A DNA stretch of 48,009 nt from a virus. The stretch spans positions 1-48,009 of the IMG/VR virus record IMGVR_UViG_3300008110_007590. One strand, 5' to 3'. Positions 5,988 through 13,572 of this stretch are shown one piece after another. The number at the start of each line of letters is the position of its first letter. Position 1 is the first letter of the stretch. The position numbers were made by a program, and so were the translations under genes. The notes under the pieces were generated by a model that did no database searches, was not told the DNA's origin, and was given only the letters and a program-made list of their open reading frames with translations.

Positions 5988-6635
5988 ATGGGTAAGATTG
6001 CGCTGTTCTTAGATCATCCTAGATGCTCAGTTGATGGCGTTAATGCTATCATTAATGCATTACAATCTCAGCACACATTTAAAATCTTTACTCGTCATAA
6101 AATACCTTATGATAATTTTTTTGACGATGTAGATGTTATTGCTGTTCCTGGTGGTGTAGGTGATGTAGACACTTTTGATAAAGTGATGAAACATCATAAA
6201 GATACTATTAGAGAATATATTAATAATGGCGGTCATTATCTTGGTATTTGTATGGGTGCCTATTGGGCAGGAAGCAAATACTTAGACCTAGTTAAAGGTC
6301 GTGATTGTGTCCAATTTATGGGGCGCCCTGGTTCAAAAACAAGAAGACCACATCCAAAAGATCTCGAAGTTAGTTGGTTAGGTAATGAAGAGAGGATTTA
6401 TTGGTATGATGGATGTAGCATTGTTGGTAACGGTAGAATGGATGTTGTGGCTACTTATCCTAACGGCGATGTTATGGCTGGTTATCAGGGACGCGTAGGA
6501 TTAATTGGCTCACACCCGGAAGCAGATGAGAACTGGTATAGTTGTCATTCGTGGATGAAGAAGAAATGGCAACCAGAGAAGACTTCTAATTGGGATCTTC
6601 TTTTAGATTTTACTAATGAATTAATTAAGAGATAA
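5988..6635 (+). CDS. BPL_N / glutamine-amidotransferase-fold protein
   Basis: A 215-residue protein, start ATG 5988 after GAGGTTGTA; the in-frame TTG at 5967 is not used. It resembles the N-terminal domain of biotin-protein-ligase-like proteins, a class I amidotransferase (flavodoxin-like) fold: PGGVGDVD near 54-61, the nucleophile elbow GICMGAYWAG with Cys88, and a late IGSHPEADENW segment carrying the candidate catalytic His-Glu. Such proteins recur in T4-like marine phages with unknown substrate. A glutaminase or peptidase-like hydrolase role is inferred. It is followed after 1 nt by a membrane protein gene. Confidence 0.7.
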   Translation: MGKIALFLDHPRCSVDGVNAIINALQSQHTFKIFTRHKIPYDNFFDDVDVIAVPGGVGDVDTFDKVMKHHKDTIREYINNGGHYLGICMGAYWAGSKYLDLVKGRDCVQFMGRPGSKTRRPHPKDLEVSWLGNEERIYWYDGCSIVGNGRMDVVATYPNGDVMAGYQGRVGLIGSHPEADENWYSCHSWMKKKWQPEKTSNWDLLLDFTNELIKR

Positions 6636-6636
6636 C

Positions 6637-6921
6637 ATGTTTGATTCTTTGTTATTGAATGCAGTGCTTGCATTCCTATCTATGTTTATTGTTGATTTTA
6701 TCAATGCTATCTATATTAGACATATTCAGAATGATAGTGCAATAGCATCTGCAAGTACTAGTGTGTTTATTTTCTTAGTACATAGTGTTGCAATTATTGG
6801 CTATGTAGGTAATAATATGCTTTTGATACCTGCTGGTCTTGGAGCGTTTCTAGGAACATTCTTAGGAGTGTTGGTTAATAAGAAATATATCGGTGTCGTA
6901 ATAGAGAAAGAGCCGGGATAG
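6637..6921 (+). CDS. small integral membrane protein
   Basis: A 94-residue protein, three predicted membrane segments (about 5-24, 40-60, 62-84) with glycine-rich packing in the last (GLGAFLGTFLGVLVN). The N-terminal helix contains acidic residues (VDFINAIYIRH), reminiscent of small DUF5698/YqgA-like membrane units, but I do not assign a family. It starts 1 nt after the BPL_N-like gene, so the two are probably co-translated. Its last 10 nt overlap the 5' acceptor strand of tRNA-Trp. Confidence 0.6.
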   Translation: MFDSLLLNAVLAFLSMFIVDFINAIYIRHIQNDSAIASASTSVFIFLVHSVAIIGYVGNNMLLIPAGLGAFLGTFLGVLVNKKYIGVVIEKEPG

Positions 6922-6986
6922 TTTAATTGGCAAAATGTCGGTCTCCAAAACCGAAGTTCCCAGATCGTTGCTGGGTCCTGGTGCCA
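6912..6986 (+). tRNA. tRNA-Trp(CCA)
   Basis: Acceptor GCCGGGA/TCCTGGT (two G-U pairs), anticodon stem TCGGT/ACCGA with CCA at 6945-6947, T-stem CCCAG/CTGGG. The T-loop ATCGTTG is non-canonical. The gene overlaps the end of the upstream CDS. Confidence 0.78.
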
Positions 6987-7002
6987 TTTAAAGGAAGATG
7001 AA

Positions 7003-7110
7003 ATGAAAAAAATAGTAGACTTTTTATACTTTATGTGGTACAATCATATTAATGGCGAGCAATCTAAACATAGACAGTTCACTACTAAGTATGAAGACTT
7101 GTGCATGTAA
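7003..7110 (+). CDS. 35-residue small protein
   Basis: An ORF between tRNA-Trp and tRNA-Val with an AAGGAAG ribosome site 6-7 nt before ATG 7003. The product is short and starts with a hydrophobic, aromatic helix (VDFLYFMWY), then a polar tail (GEQSKHRQF). I recognise no family. Good spacing and an otherwise unexplained gap support it as real. Confidence 0.45.
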   Translation: MKKIVDFLYFMWYNHINGEQSKHRQFTTKYEDLCM

Positions 7111-7117
7111 TGATTTT

Positions 7118-7192
7118 GGGTGATTAGCTCAGTGGTAGAGCGTCTCGTTTACACCGAGAATGTCGGGAGTTCGACCCTCTCATCACCCACCA
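7118..7192 (+). tRNA. tRNA-Val(UAC)
   Basis: Acceptor GGGTGAT/ATCACCC, anticodon stem TCTCG/CGAGA with TAC at 7150-7152, TTCGACC T-loop, encoded CCA. Confidence 0.9.
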
Positions 7193-7209
7193 ATTACAAA
7201 AAAGAAAAA

Positions 7210-8370
7210 ATGAAAAAATTAGCAATCATAGGTAAAGGTACTGCAGGAGCTTTTTCAGCAACTCATTTTATGCGTTGGACTGATTGGGATATTGATTGGT
7301 ATTTTGACCATAATATTAAACCACAAGCAGTTGGTGAAGGGTCTAATTTAGTTTTTCCACTAGCACTTTATGAGAATATAGGGTTTACCTATCAAGATTT
7401 AAAAAAGTTAGACGGTACAGTAAAAGAATCTATATACAAACAAAACTGGGGAACTAACGTAAAAGAATTTCATCATCATTTTTCTCCCCCTAATATTGGT
7501 ATACATTTTAATGCAGTTAAATTTCAAGAATATATTTTTTCATTAGTGCAAAATAATAAACGTTTTAAATTTATAGAAAAAAATGTATTATCAGATCAAA
7601 TAGATGCAGACTTTATAATGGATTGTTCTGGTAAACCGGAAATTAATAAAGATAATTTTATAGAATCAAATTATATTCCAGTTAATTCAGTGCACGTCAA
7701 TCAATGTATGTGGGAATATCCTAGATTTCAATATACATTAACTATAGCTAGACCATATGGTTGGGTATTTGGTATACCCCTACAGAACAGATGTTCTATT
7801 GGTTACTTGTACAATAATAATATTAATACATTAGAAGAAGTAAAAGAAGATGTAAAGAATATTTTTGAGGAGTTTAATCTAGTACCTAGCGGAATTACCA
7901 ATACATTTTCTTTTGGCAATTATTATAGAAAAGAAAATTACAGTAAAAGAATATCTTATAACGGTAATGCATCATTCTTTTTAGAACCATTAGAAGCAAC
8001 ATCAATTTCTACTATGGACTTAATTCAAAGATCTGCTTTTAGTTTATGGACAGGTGAAGCTTCACTAGACAGGGTTAATAATCTTTATTTTGATACTATT
8101 AACGAAGTAGAAGCTATGATCATGCTGCATTATTATGCTGGATCTTCGTTTGATACTAGATTTTGGTCAATGGCAAAAAATAATGGTAAATTGAAAATAG
8201 ATCAGGCAATAAAGAATTCAAAATTAGTAGATATGATTTTACAAAGTGATACTATAAAATTTGGCTATTTAAAAGAAAAATTTGAATATGGTACTTGGAA
8301 TCCAATTTCTTTTAATCAAAATCTTACTCAATTAGGTATACGCAATACTTTACAAAAATATATAAACTAG
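7210..8370 (+). CDS. compact flavin-dependent tryptophan-halogenase-like protein
   Basis: A 386-residue protein from ATG 7210; the longer frame reads through tRNA-Val. It shows a Rossmann FAD motif (GKGTAG, 8-13), the halogenase GEGS block (42-45), a Lys in ESIYKQNW (Lys77) at the position of PrnA Lys79, a YGWVFGIPL segment in place of the family's WxWxIP, and LEPLEATSI (258-266) carrying the candidate catalytic Glu262. Family members chlorinate or brominate tryptophan or other aromatics using FADH2 and hypohalite. At 386 residues it is clearly shorter than the usual ~500, and the WxWxIP signature is altered, so the substrate or the reaction may differ. No flavin reductase is visible nearby. 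Confidence 0.75.
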   Translation: MKKLAIIGKGTAGAFSATHFMRWTDWDIDWYFDHNIKPQAVGEGSNLVFPLALYENIGFTYQDLKKLDGTVKESIYKQNWGTNVKEFHHHFSPPNIGIHFNAVKFQEYIFSLVQNNKRFKFIEKNVLSDQIDADFIMDCSGKPEINKDNFIESNYIPVNSVHVNQCMWEYPRFQYTLTIARPYGWVFGIPLQNRCSIGYLYNNNINTLEEVKEDVKNIFEEFNLVPSGITNTFSFGNYYRKENYSKRISYNGNASFFLEPLEATSISTMDLIQRSAFSLWTGEASLDRVNNLYFDTINEVEAMIMLHYYAGSSFDTRFWSMAKNNGKLKIDQAIKNSKLVDMILQSDTIKFGYLKEKFEYGTWNPISFNQNLTQLGIRNTLQKYIN

Positions 8371-8663
8371 ACTTTATTTGCACCTTTACCAGATGCAATA
8401 ACACACCCTACATTATCTTTATATTCAATAATAGTCCAAGAACCTTTTTCTGTGTTCTCTAACAACATTGCATCAGTTTCAAAAAAATCAATTTTACCAA
8501 ATTTTCTTGATACTATTTCACCATATTCAGATTTAAGATGGTTGAGTATCTCGTCTAATGCAAAACATAGAACGGGTTTTTTAGCAACTTGACCAGATGG
8601 CTCAGCGGCAAAAGAACTAAATGGTAATAACATAAATGGGACTGCAAGTAATAATTTTTTCAT
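8367..8663 (-). CDS. small secreted protein of an alphaproteobacterial family
   Basis: A 98-residue protein, start at 8663 after GAGGG; the longer frame reads antisense through tRNA-Gly and is rejected. Residues 1-19 are a signal peptide (cleavage after SFA). The mature part has the layout C..(L)(x)n HLKSEYGE...SWTIIEY....GCVIASGKG, which I associate with short periplasmic proteins of alphaproteobacteria. Two cysteines may pair. It is driven by an exact minus-strand late promoter at 8683-8690, and its stop overlaps the stop of the convergent halogenase gene. It is probably host-derived cargo acting in the periplasm; function unknown. Confidence 0.65.
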   Translation of the reverse strand: MKKLLLAVPFMLLPFSSFAAEPSGQVAKKPVLCFALDEILNHLKSEYGEIVSRKFGKIDFFETDAMLLENTEKGSWTIIEYKDNVGCVIASGKGANKV

Positions 8664-8682
8664 AGTGTATCCCTCAAATAAA

Positions 8683-8690
8683 TATTTATA
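8683..8690 (-). promoter_or_regulatory. T4-type late promoter (minus strand)
   Basis: The minus strand reads TATAAATA, 19 bp before the ATG at 8663. It is squeezed against the 5' end of tRNA-Gly on the other strand. Confidence 0.7.
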
Positions 8691-8692
8691 AT

Positions 8693-8767
8693 GCGGAGGT
8701 AGCTCAGGGGTAGAGCTTCTGCTTGCCAAGCAGACGGTCGTGGGTTCGAATCCCATTCTCCGCTCCA
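8693..8767 (+). tRNA. tRNA-Gly(GCC)
   Basis: Acceptor GCGGAGG/TCTCCGC, anticodon stem TCTGC/GCAGA with GCC at 8725-8727, TTCGAAT T-loop, discriminator T, encoded CCA. Confidence 0.92.
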
Positions 8768-8783
8768 TTTCTTTGAGTATGCC

Positions 8784-9383
8784 ATGGAAGACTATGAAGT
8801 AGAAGCTATTGCATGGAAGAATGCTAAAGATGAAGATCTTTGGATATTCGATAAGTTAATAGTTGCAAGAAAGCTAAAATACAATTGCGGCCCAGTAGGT
8901 ATGGTTGTACCTAGACCTGATACTTATATCGTAAGACCATGTGTTAATATTCCAGGTATGGGTCGTGGTGCAGAATTTCATTACATAAAAGATGATACTA
9001 GTCATTTACCATTTGGATACTTCTGGTGTGAGGTATTCAAAGGTAGACATTTAAGTATTGACTACAAAGAAGGTAGACAAGTACTAACAGTCGAAGGTCA
9101 TAGAAACTCAGAAGAACTTTGGCGTTTTAGTAAATGGGTAAAAGTAGATGATATTATACCTCTACCTTCCATATTTTTTCCGTTGATTAAAAAATACGAA
9201 TATATTAATATAGAATATATCGATGGAAATCCAATAGAAATACATCTTAGAAAAAATCCTGACTTTGTACATGGTAATTCAATTGCAATACCAGTATGGA
9301 AAGATGAACATATATCAGTATCAGGTAATTTAAGATTTGTTGAATCCCCTGACTATAATAGGAAGGGATTTTATATAGACTGA
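8784..9383 (+). CDS. conserved phage protein, possible ATP-grasp-like fold
   Basis: A 199-residue protein with a conserved early block (DEDLWIFDKLIVARKL, then a GPVG..VP segment and YIVRPCVNIPGMGRGA), a middle FGYFWCEVFKGRHLSIDY block, and a late NPDFVHGNSIAIPVW. I recall this family from many T4-like and other myophages, unnamed. The order of blocks loosely resembles ATP-grasp proteins (a glycine-rich binding loop, then acidic metal ligands such as IHLRKNPD), but I cannot prove this. The ribosome site is weak. It is followed by the RNase-H-like gene after 11 nt. Confidence 0.6.
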   Translation: MEDYEVEAIAWKNAKDEDLWIFDKLIVARKLKYNCGPVGMVVPRPDTYIVRPCVNIPGMGRGAEFHYIKDDTSHLPFGYFWCEVFKGRHLSIDYKEGRQVLTVEGHRNSEELWRFSKWVKVDDIIPLPSIFFPLIKKYEYINIEYIDGNPIEIHLRKNPDFVHGNSIAIPVWKDEHISVSGNLRFVESPDYNRKGFYID

Positions 9384-9394
9384 GGAGAGCGGTC

Positions 9395-9871
9395 ATGTTA
9401 CGTAAAGAAATGAATATCGAAGAAGTTAAACAATATATTCTAGCACAATCACCAGAAACAAAAGTGTATGTTGGTGCAGACTCTGAGCGTTTCATGATTA
9501 ATAATGTATGGCATGCTGATTATACTCTTGCTGTCGTTGTTCATATTGATGGTAAACGTGGATGTAAGATCTTTGGAGAAGTTCAACGTGAACGTGACTT
9601 CGATCAGCAACGAGATAAACCTCGTATGCGTTTAATGAATGAAGTTTATAAGGTTGCCGAATTGTATATGAAGTTGGCCGATGTGTTGGAGGATCGCCAT
9701 GTGGAAGTACACCTTGATATCAATCCTGATGAGCATCATGGTTCTTCTTGTGTTATTTCAGAAGCTACCGGATATATTCGTGGTATGTGTAATGTGGTAC
9801 CTATGGTCAAGCCTAATGCTTTTGCAGCATCATATGCAGCGGACAGATTGAAAGAATTAATGGCAGCTTAA
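9395..9871 (+). CDS. RNase-H-like protein of the YkuK (DUF458) type
   Basis: A 158-residue protein, start ATG 9395 with GAGGAGAG upstream. The YVGADSERF segment supplies the first catalytic-type Asp of an RNase-H fold, and HLDINPDEHHGSS a later acidic/His cluster; a helix with basic residues (RDFDQQRDKPRMRLMNE) lies between. YkuK-like proteins are predicted nucleases with an RNase-H fold, so a role in primer removal or RNA turnover is possible. Activity and target are inferred from the family. Confidence 0.65.
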   Translation: MLRKEMNIEEVKQYILAQSPETKVYVGADSERFMINNVWHADYTLAVVVHIDGKRGCKIFGEVQRERDFDQQRDKPRMRLMNEVYKVAELYMKLADVLEDRHVEVHLDINPDEHHGSSCVISEATGYIRGMCNVVPMVKPNAFAASYAADRLKELMAA

Positions 9872-9878
9872 ACTAATT

Positions 9879-9952
9879 GCGGGTATGGTATATGGGTTGT
9901 GCCCCAGCCTTCCAAGCTGTAGAAACCAGTTCGAGTCTGGTTACCCGCTCCA
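9879..9952 (+). tRNA. tRNA-Gly(UCC)
   Basis: Acceptor GCGGGTA/TACCCGC, anticodon loop CTTCCAA with TCC at 9911-9913, TTCGAGT T-loop, discriminator T, encoded CCA. Confidence 0.88.
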
Positions 9953-9957
9953 TTCAA

Positions 9958-10033
9958 GGGCCTTTAGCTCATCTGGGAGAGCGATAGCTTTGCAAGCTAT
10001 AGGTGATCGGTTCGAGTCCGATAAGGTCCACCA
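9958..10033 (+). tRNA. tRNA-Ala(UGC)
   Basis: Acceptor GGGCCTT/AAGGTCC, anticodon stem ATAGC/GCTAT with TGC at 9991-9993, TTCGAGT T-loop, encoded CCA. Confidence 0.9.
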
Positions 10034-10037
10034 ATTA

Positions 10038-10114
10038 GCGCGTGTGACGGAATTGGTATACGTACTAGTCTTAGAAACTAGGTTTTGGGGGTTCAAGTCC
10101 CTCCATGCGCACCA
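10038..10114 (+). tRNA. tRNA-Leu(UAG) with a short variable arm
   Basis: Acceptor GCGCGTG/CATGCGC, a Leu-like D-arm (GGAATTGGTATAC), anticodon loop CTTAGAA with TAG at 10072-10074, TTCAAGT T-loop, encoded CCA. The variable region is about 5 nt, not the long arm expected in bacterial tRNA-Leu. The gene overlaps, antisense, the 3' end of the adhesin reading frame. Confidence 0.75.
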
Positions 10115-12485
10115 AACATAGAAAGAGCGGGATTTTATTCCCGCTCTTTTTTAAACTATCATAGTTCTGACCTTTGTCAGCACCTACAGTAAGATTTAGA
10201 GAAACATTGTCTGTGATTTTATTCTTAGCAGTTACTTTACCTGATACAACAGTACCATATGGTTCTGTTTGAGTTGCTTTTACTTCAACTACTACACCAG
10301 GTGATACTTCGTTCTTAACACCGACATAAGGCATTGTGTATGTCTTATTTGATGCAACAGTACCACTTGATAGTAATGATGAACCAGTTTCCTCAACATT
10401 ACCAATATCACTATTAAGAACAGTCACACCAGCAAATGGTGTCCATCCTGCATACTTTTCTGGAGAATAAAATGCAAGATCAGCATATGCTGTTTTTTGT
10501 TGTGACTTAGTTTGATTAGATAGACCAAAGTTTGCAATTGAATTATTAACAATATAATTACCAATTCCAAAACCAATTGATCCTTTTACGTCTACAACAT
10601 CAGACTTATTTAACACATAAGCAGTTGCTGCATATGTATCACCAGTTACAGATGAATTGTTAAGACCGCTTGATGCGACCTTACCGGCTGAACCTGCAAC
10701 ACCTGCAGTAACATTTTCGACAGTCTTTTGATAACCAAAGTTTACATTAGTACTACCAATATTATTACCAGAAGACAATGAAACATCAGCCCATGATCCT
10801 TCTGGAATACCTAATGGATCGACAAAGAATGGTTTTACTATTGCATTATTGTATGCACTATTTCCACCACCAACATAAGCAGTTTCTTCTACATTAGCAG
10901 TATCAAAAGTAACAGTACTTACAGTAGTGGTTGTTGTTACAGGTGTACCGTTAGTAGTTACTGTAGAACCATCACTGTAAGTATCTACAGTAGTAGGTGT
11001 TGTAATAGTAACAGTAGTTGTTGGTGTTGTGTGAGCAGTTACAGTAGTTTGTGTGATAGTCTTTGTGTCACCAGAAGATGCTGCAGTATAATTTACAGTA
11101 TCTTGTGATACAGTTGCACCAACAGTTGATGTTGATGTAACGATATCAGCACCTGGTGCGGTGCTTACTATTGTAGGTGTACCACTACCACCTCCTGAAT
11201 TGTTAGGAGCATTACTTCCTGGATTAGGAGCAATAGGACCAAATGCAACACCGTGATCAAGAGTTGTACCTTGATATTGAGTTACAAAAAGAATAGGACT
11301 TAGAGCAGTATCTGAAAGATTGAATGATCCAAAGCCTAATCTGTATGTTCCGTTTTCATTAACAAGATAAGTTGCAAGTTGCCATCCAGTAGCACCATAT
11401 GATCCTACTGAATAGTTACCAGTTCCTGCATTAGTAAATCCAAGAAGAGCATATTCTTTATTTTCACCATTTACAGTTGCAACTGTAGTACCAGTAGTAT
11501 TAACAAGAGATGTTAAGCTACCATCATTAAATGGTTCGTAGTCCGATGAAACATATTGCCATGCAACGTTGAATGTAGTTCCATTAGACAATACTAAATC
11601 CTGATATAACCATGCAGCATTTGTTGGAAGACCGTTGCCGGTTGCTGTCATTGCATTTTGAATTTCAGTAACACTGGTAGCACTAAGACCTAATGCAGTT
11701 GCCATTGTTTGAAAATCATTAGTTCCACTTTGTTGTGTTCCGGTTGGTTGTAAACTGACCATGTAGTCACCCGTAGGTGGTGTAATAGTCCATGAGTGAG
11801 TACCACCTGCATTAAAATTTTGCATTCCTTGGACTACAGCAACACCAACACCAGTACCTGTATAAGAAGATGTTTGTGTTCCAGTGCCACCACCAGAAGT
11901 CCAACCAGTTAGATCACCAGTTGCAAAATTCATATTAGTTGGGTTGCTAACACTGCTCCCTGAACCACTACCAGAACCAGAACTTGCAGTTTGACCTGCA
12001 GCTAATGGAGTTGTACTTGCCCATGTATAACTAGTAGTATCAGTACCAGATACAGAAGTGTCCATGTTAGTAAAACTTGCATTATCACCATAATTATAAC
12101 CAGCTGATGTTGTGATTACTGTGCCAAAGAAGCCAGAACCAATATAAAACAATGCATCTGGACCAATAGCTTGAAGTGTACCAGTATCATGCAGCACTTG
12201 TGCAAGAGTACCATCACTGTTATAAAGACCTAGACCATAAGTCCCTGGATTAGTAGTACTATTAAAGAATTGAAAGTATTGACCAGAAGTTACAGTAGGA
12301 TGAGTAAAGTTCTGATCATATGGAGCAATAAAGTTAGAAGCGTTAAGAGTAGTTCCTGACCAATAATATTGCACATCGAATATTTGATTTGTACTAAATT
12401 GCCCGTCGGCAATATCAGCTTTAGCAACAGTCAATGTAGAAAGTACTGCCACAAAAGCTATAGCTATTTTACGTAAAAAAGACAT
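10071..12485 (-). CDS. autotransporter-like outer-membrane surface protein
   Basis: About 804 residues, start at 12485 after GAGGGAA. Residues 1-23 are a signal peptide (cleavage after AKA). A long Ser/Thr/Gly-rich passenger follows, including a Gly/Ser linker near residue 180 and a Thr-rich stretch (TTVTITTPTTVDTYSDG) near 510. The last ~250 residues alternate polar and aromatic residues as in an autotransporter beta-barrel (ADVSLSSGNN, MPYVGVKNEVSPGVVVEVK). Predicted function is surface display by the infected host, for adhesion or receptor masking. No stop occurs before the frame enters the terminator and the antisense of tRNA-Leu, so the true C-terminus is uncertain: a barrel should end near GQNYDS, and the ~25 extra residues may reflect a lost stop. 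Confidence 0.65.
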   Translation of the reverse strand: MSFLRKIAIAFVAVLSTLTVAKADIADGQFSTNQIFDVQYYWSGTTLNASNFIAPYDQNFTHPTVTSGQYFQFFNSTTNPGTYGLGLYNSDGTLAQVLHDTGTLQAIGPDALFYIGSGFFGTVITTSAGYNYGDNASFTNMDTSVSGTDTTSYTWASTTPLAAGQTASSGSGSGSGSSVSNPTNMNFATGDLTGWTSGGGTGTQTSSYTGTGVGVAVVQGMQNFNAGGTHSWTITPPTGDYMVSLQPTGTQQSGTNDFQTMATALGLSATSVTEIQNAMTATGNGLPTNAAWLYQDLVLSNGTTFNVAWQYVSSDYEPFNDGSLTSLVNTTGTTVATVNGENKEYALLGFTNAGTGNYSVGSYGATGWQLATYLVNENGTYRLGFGSFNLSDTALSPILFVTQYQGTTLDHGVAFGPIAPNPGSNAPNNSGGGSGTPTIVSTAPGADIVTSTSTVGATVSQDTVNYTAASSGDTKTITQTTVTAHTTPTTTVTITTPTTVDTYSDGSTVTTNGTPVTTTTTVSTVTFDTANVEETAYVGGGNSAYNNAIVKPFFVDPLGIPEGSWADVSLSSGNNIGSTNVNFGYQKTVENVTAGVAGSAGKVASSGLNNSSVTGDTYAATAYVLNKSDVVDVKGSIGFGIGNYIVNNSIANFGLSNQTKSQQKTAYADLAFYSPEKYAGWTPFAGVTVLNSDIGNVEETGSSLLSSGTVASNKTYTMPYVGVKNEVSPGVVVEVKATQTEPYGTVVSGKVTAKNKITDNVSLNLTVGADKGQNYDSLKKSGNKIPLFLCLVRMEGLEPPKPSF
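10122..10152. terminator. bidirectional terminator between tRNA-Leu and the adhesin
   Basis: AAAGAGCGGGA (10122-10132) pairs with TCCCGCTCTTT (10139-10149), followed by more T. It ends the plus-strand tRNA transcript. On the minus strand it lies inside the open adhesin frame. Confidence 0.85.
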
Positions 12486-12660
12486 GTTTATTCCCTCATT
12501 GGTTGAACATTTTAATTCAATCAATCAGTCATTCATAATGATATAAACATGATTAAATTGCGCGAATCTTATAATTTATTTCAAGCGCACATAATTATTC
12601 AGTTGAAGTTAATAATCAACTCCTATATATTTAGGTATTATGTGTAAAATGGAGACTTAT
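12486..12660. other. divergent intergenic region
   Basis: This spacer separates the minus-strand adhesin from the plus-strand sugar cluster. It holds an inverted repeat AGTTGA (12601-12606) / TCAACT (12616-12621). A TATAAT word at 12570-12575 has no matching -35. I find no exact late box for either direction, so both transcripts' promoters remain unassigned. Confidence 0.35.
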
Positions 12661-12846
12661 ATGAACATAGAAAAACTTAAACATCATATTAAAAGTCTTA
12701 AAGAAAAGCATAAAGATTTAGAAAATCAGATTAACGAATCTTATATTCATTACGATCCAGATCTTAAAATAAAAGATCTAAAAATAAAGAAACTTCAAGT
12801 TAAAAAAGAAATTGAGTGGCTAGAAAAAGAAATAGATAATGCTTGA
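12661..12846 (+). CDS. YdcH/DUF465-like coiled-coil protein
   Basis: A 61-residue protein. ATG 12661 has GGAG 7 nt upstream, so the in-frame start at 12640 is dropped. The charged helical hairpin (LKEKHKDLENQINE, a short turn with YDPD, then LKKLQVKKEIEWLEKEI-like heptads) matches the DUF465/YdcH layout. Function is unknown in bacteria and phages. Its stop overlaps the next start by 8 nt, suggesting coupled translation. Confidence 0.6.
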   Translation: MNIEKLKHHIKSLKEKHKDLENQINESYIHYDPDLKIKDLKIKKLQVKKEIEWLEKEIDNA

Positions 12847-13564
12847 TGAAACTGAAGCTCATCTTATATTCCCTACAGTAATCTATACAGCACAACTAAA
12901 TAATTATAGAGAGTATAATAAAGTTATATTAGATAATATAGAACCTTATAACTTTGAAACATTAGATGAACAAAACGATATCTATAGAATGACGGGTGAA
13001 CATATTGGCAAAATCAATATACACCATAATTCTCTTTTCCAAGATTTTTTTAGACAGATATCGATACATGCAAAATCTTATGTAGATTTGTTAGGTGTTA
13101 AAAGTGATGTGTTTGAATATTATATTACTAAAACATGGTTGTCTATTTTAGATAAACCTGGCAATCATATGAACTATCATATTCATTCTAATTCAGATAT
13201 TTCATTTGTATATTATCTTGAAGTTCCAGAAGACGCAGATTGTTTATCATTTAAAAATGTTCATAGACCAAATCAGTTATTTTCAGGTATGATGGATGAT
13301 GATAGATTTGAGCAAGATAAAACATTTTTAAAAGAACGTAACGTTACTAACTATAATAGTTTTTTTATTCCACCCCGTGAAGGACTATTAGTAATGTGGC
13401 CTGGTAATTTACCTCATGGTACAGTTCCTAATCCTAATCTAAATAAGCTACAGGATGGTAGAAGGTGTGGACTTGCAGGAGATTTTAACTTAATACTTAA
13501 ATCAGGTTATAATGATTTTGAATCTGGAAGAATTAGCTTAGACTATCTTAGAAAATTTAATTAA
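12839..13564 (+). CDS. 2OG-Fe(II) oxygenase-like protein
   Basis: A 241-residue protein of the TIGR02466-type putative 2-oxoglutarate/Fe(II) dioxygenases. A double-stranded beta-helix is suggested by HMNYHIHSNSDISFVYYL (first iron His), PREGLLVMWPGNLPHGTVPN (distal His) and a basic residue later (GRRCGLAGDFN) for 2OG binding. Such proteins are common in marine T4-like phages and are expected to hydroxylate a small molecule, protein or nucleotide. It heads the sugar-nucleotide genes, so a sugar-linked substrate is possible. A second member lies at 45860. Confidence 0.7.
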   Translation: MLDETEAHLIFPTVIYTAQLNNYREYNKVILDNIEPYNFETLDEQNDIYRMTGEHIGKINIHHNSLFQDFFRQISIHAKSYVDLLGVKSDVFEYYITKTWLSILDKPGNHMNYHIHSNSDISFVYYLEVPEDADCLSFKNVHRPNQLFSGMMDDDRFEQDKTFLKERNVTNYNSFFIPPREGLLVMWPGNLPHGTVPNPNLNKLQDGRRCGLAGDFNLILKSGYNDFESGRISLDYLRKFN

Positions 13565-13572
13565 GGTGTATT

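Noticed and set aside
8664-8768. N-terminal extension of the minus-strand secreted protein (MGFEPTTVCLASRSS)
   Set aside because: It is antisense of tRNA-Gly. The true start is 8663, with a signal peptide, ribosome site and late promoter.
9885-10121. Plus-strand ORF across the tRNA-Gly/Ala/Leu cluster
   Set aside because: It is a reading of three tRNA genes without a coding signal.
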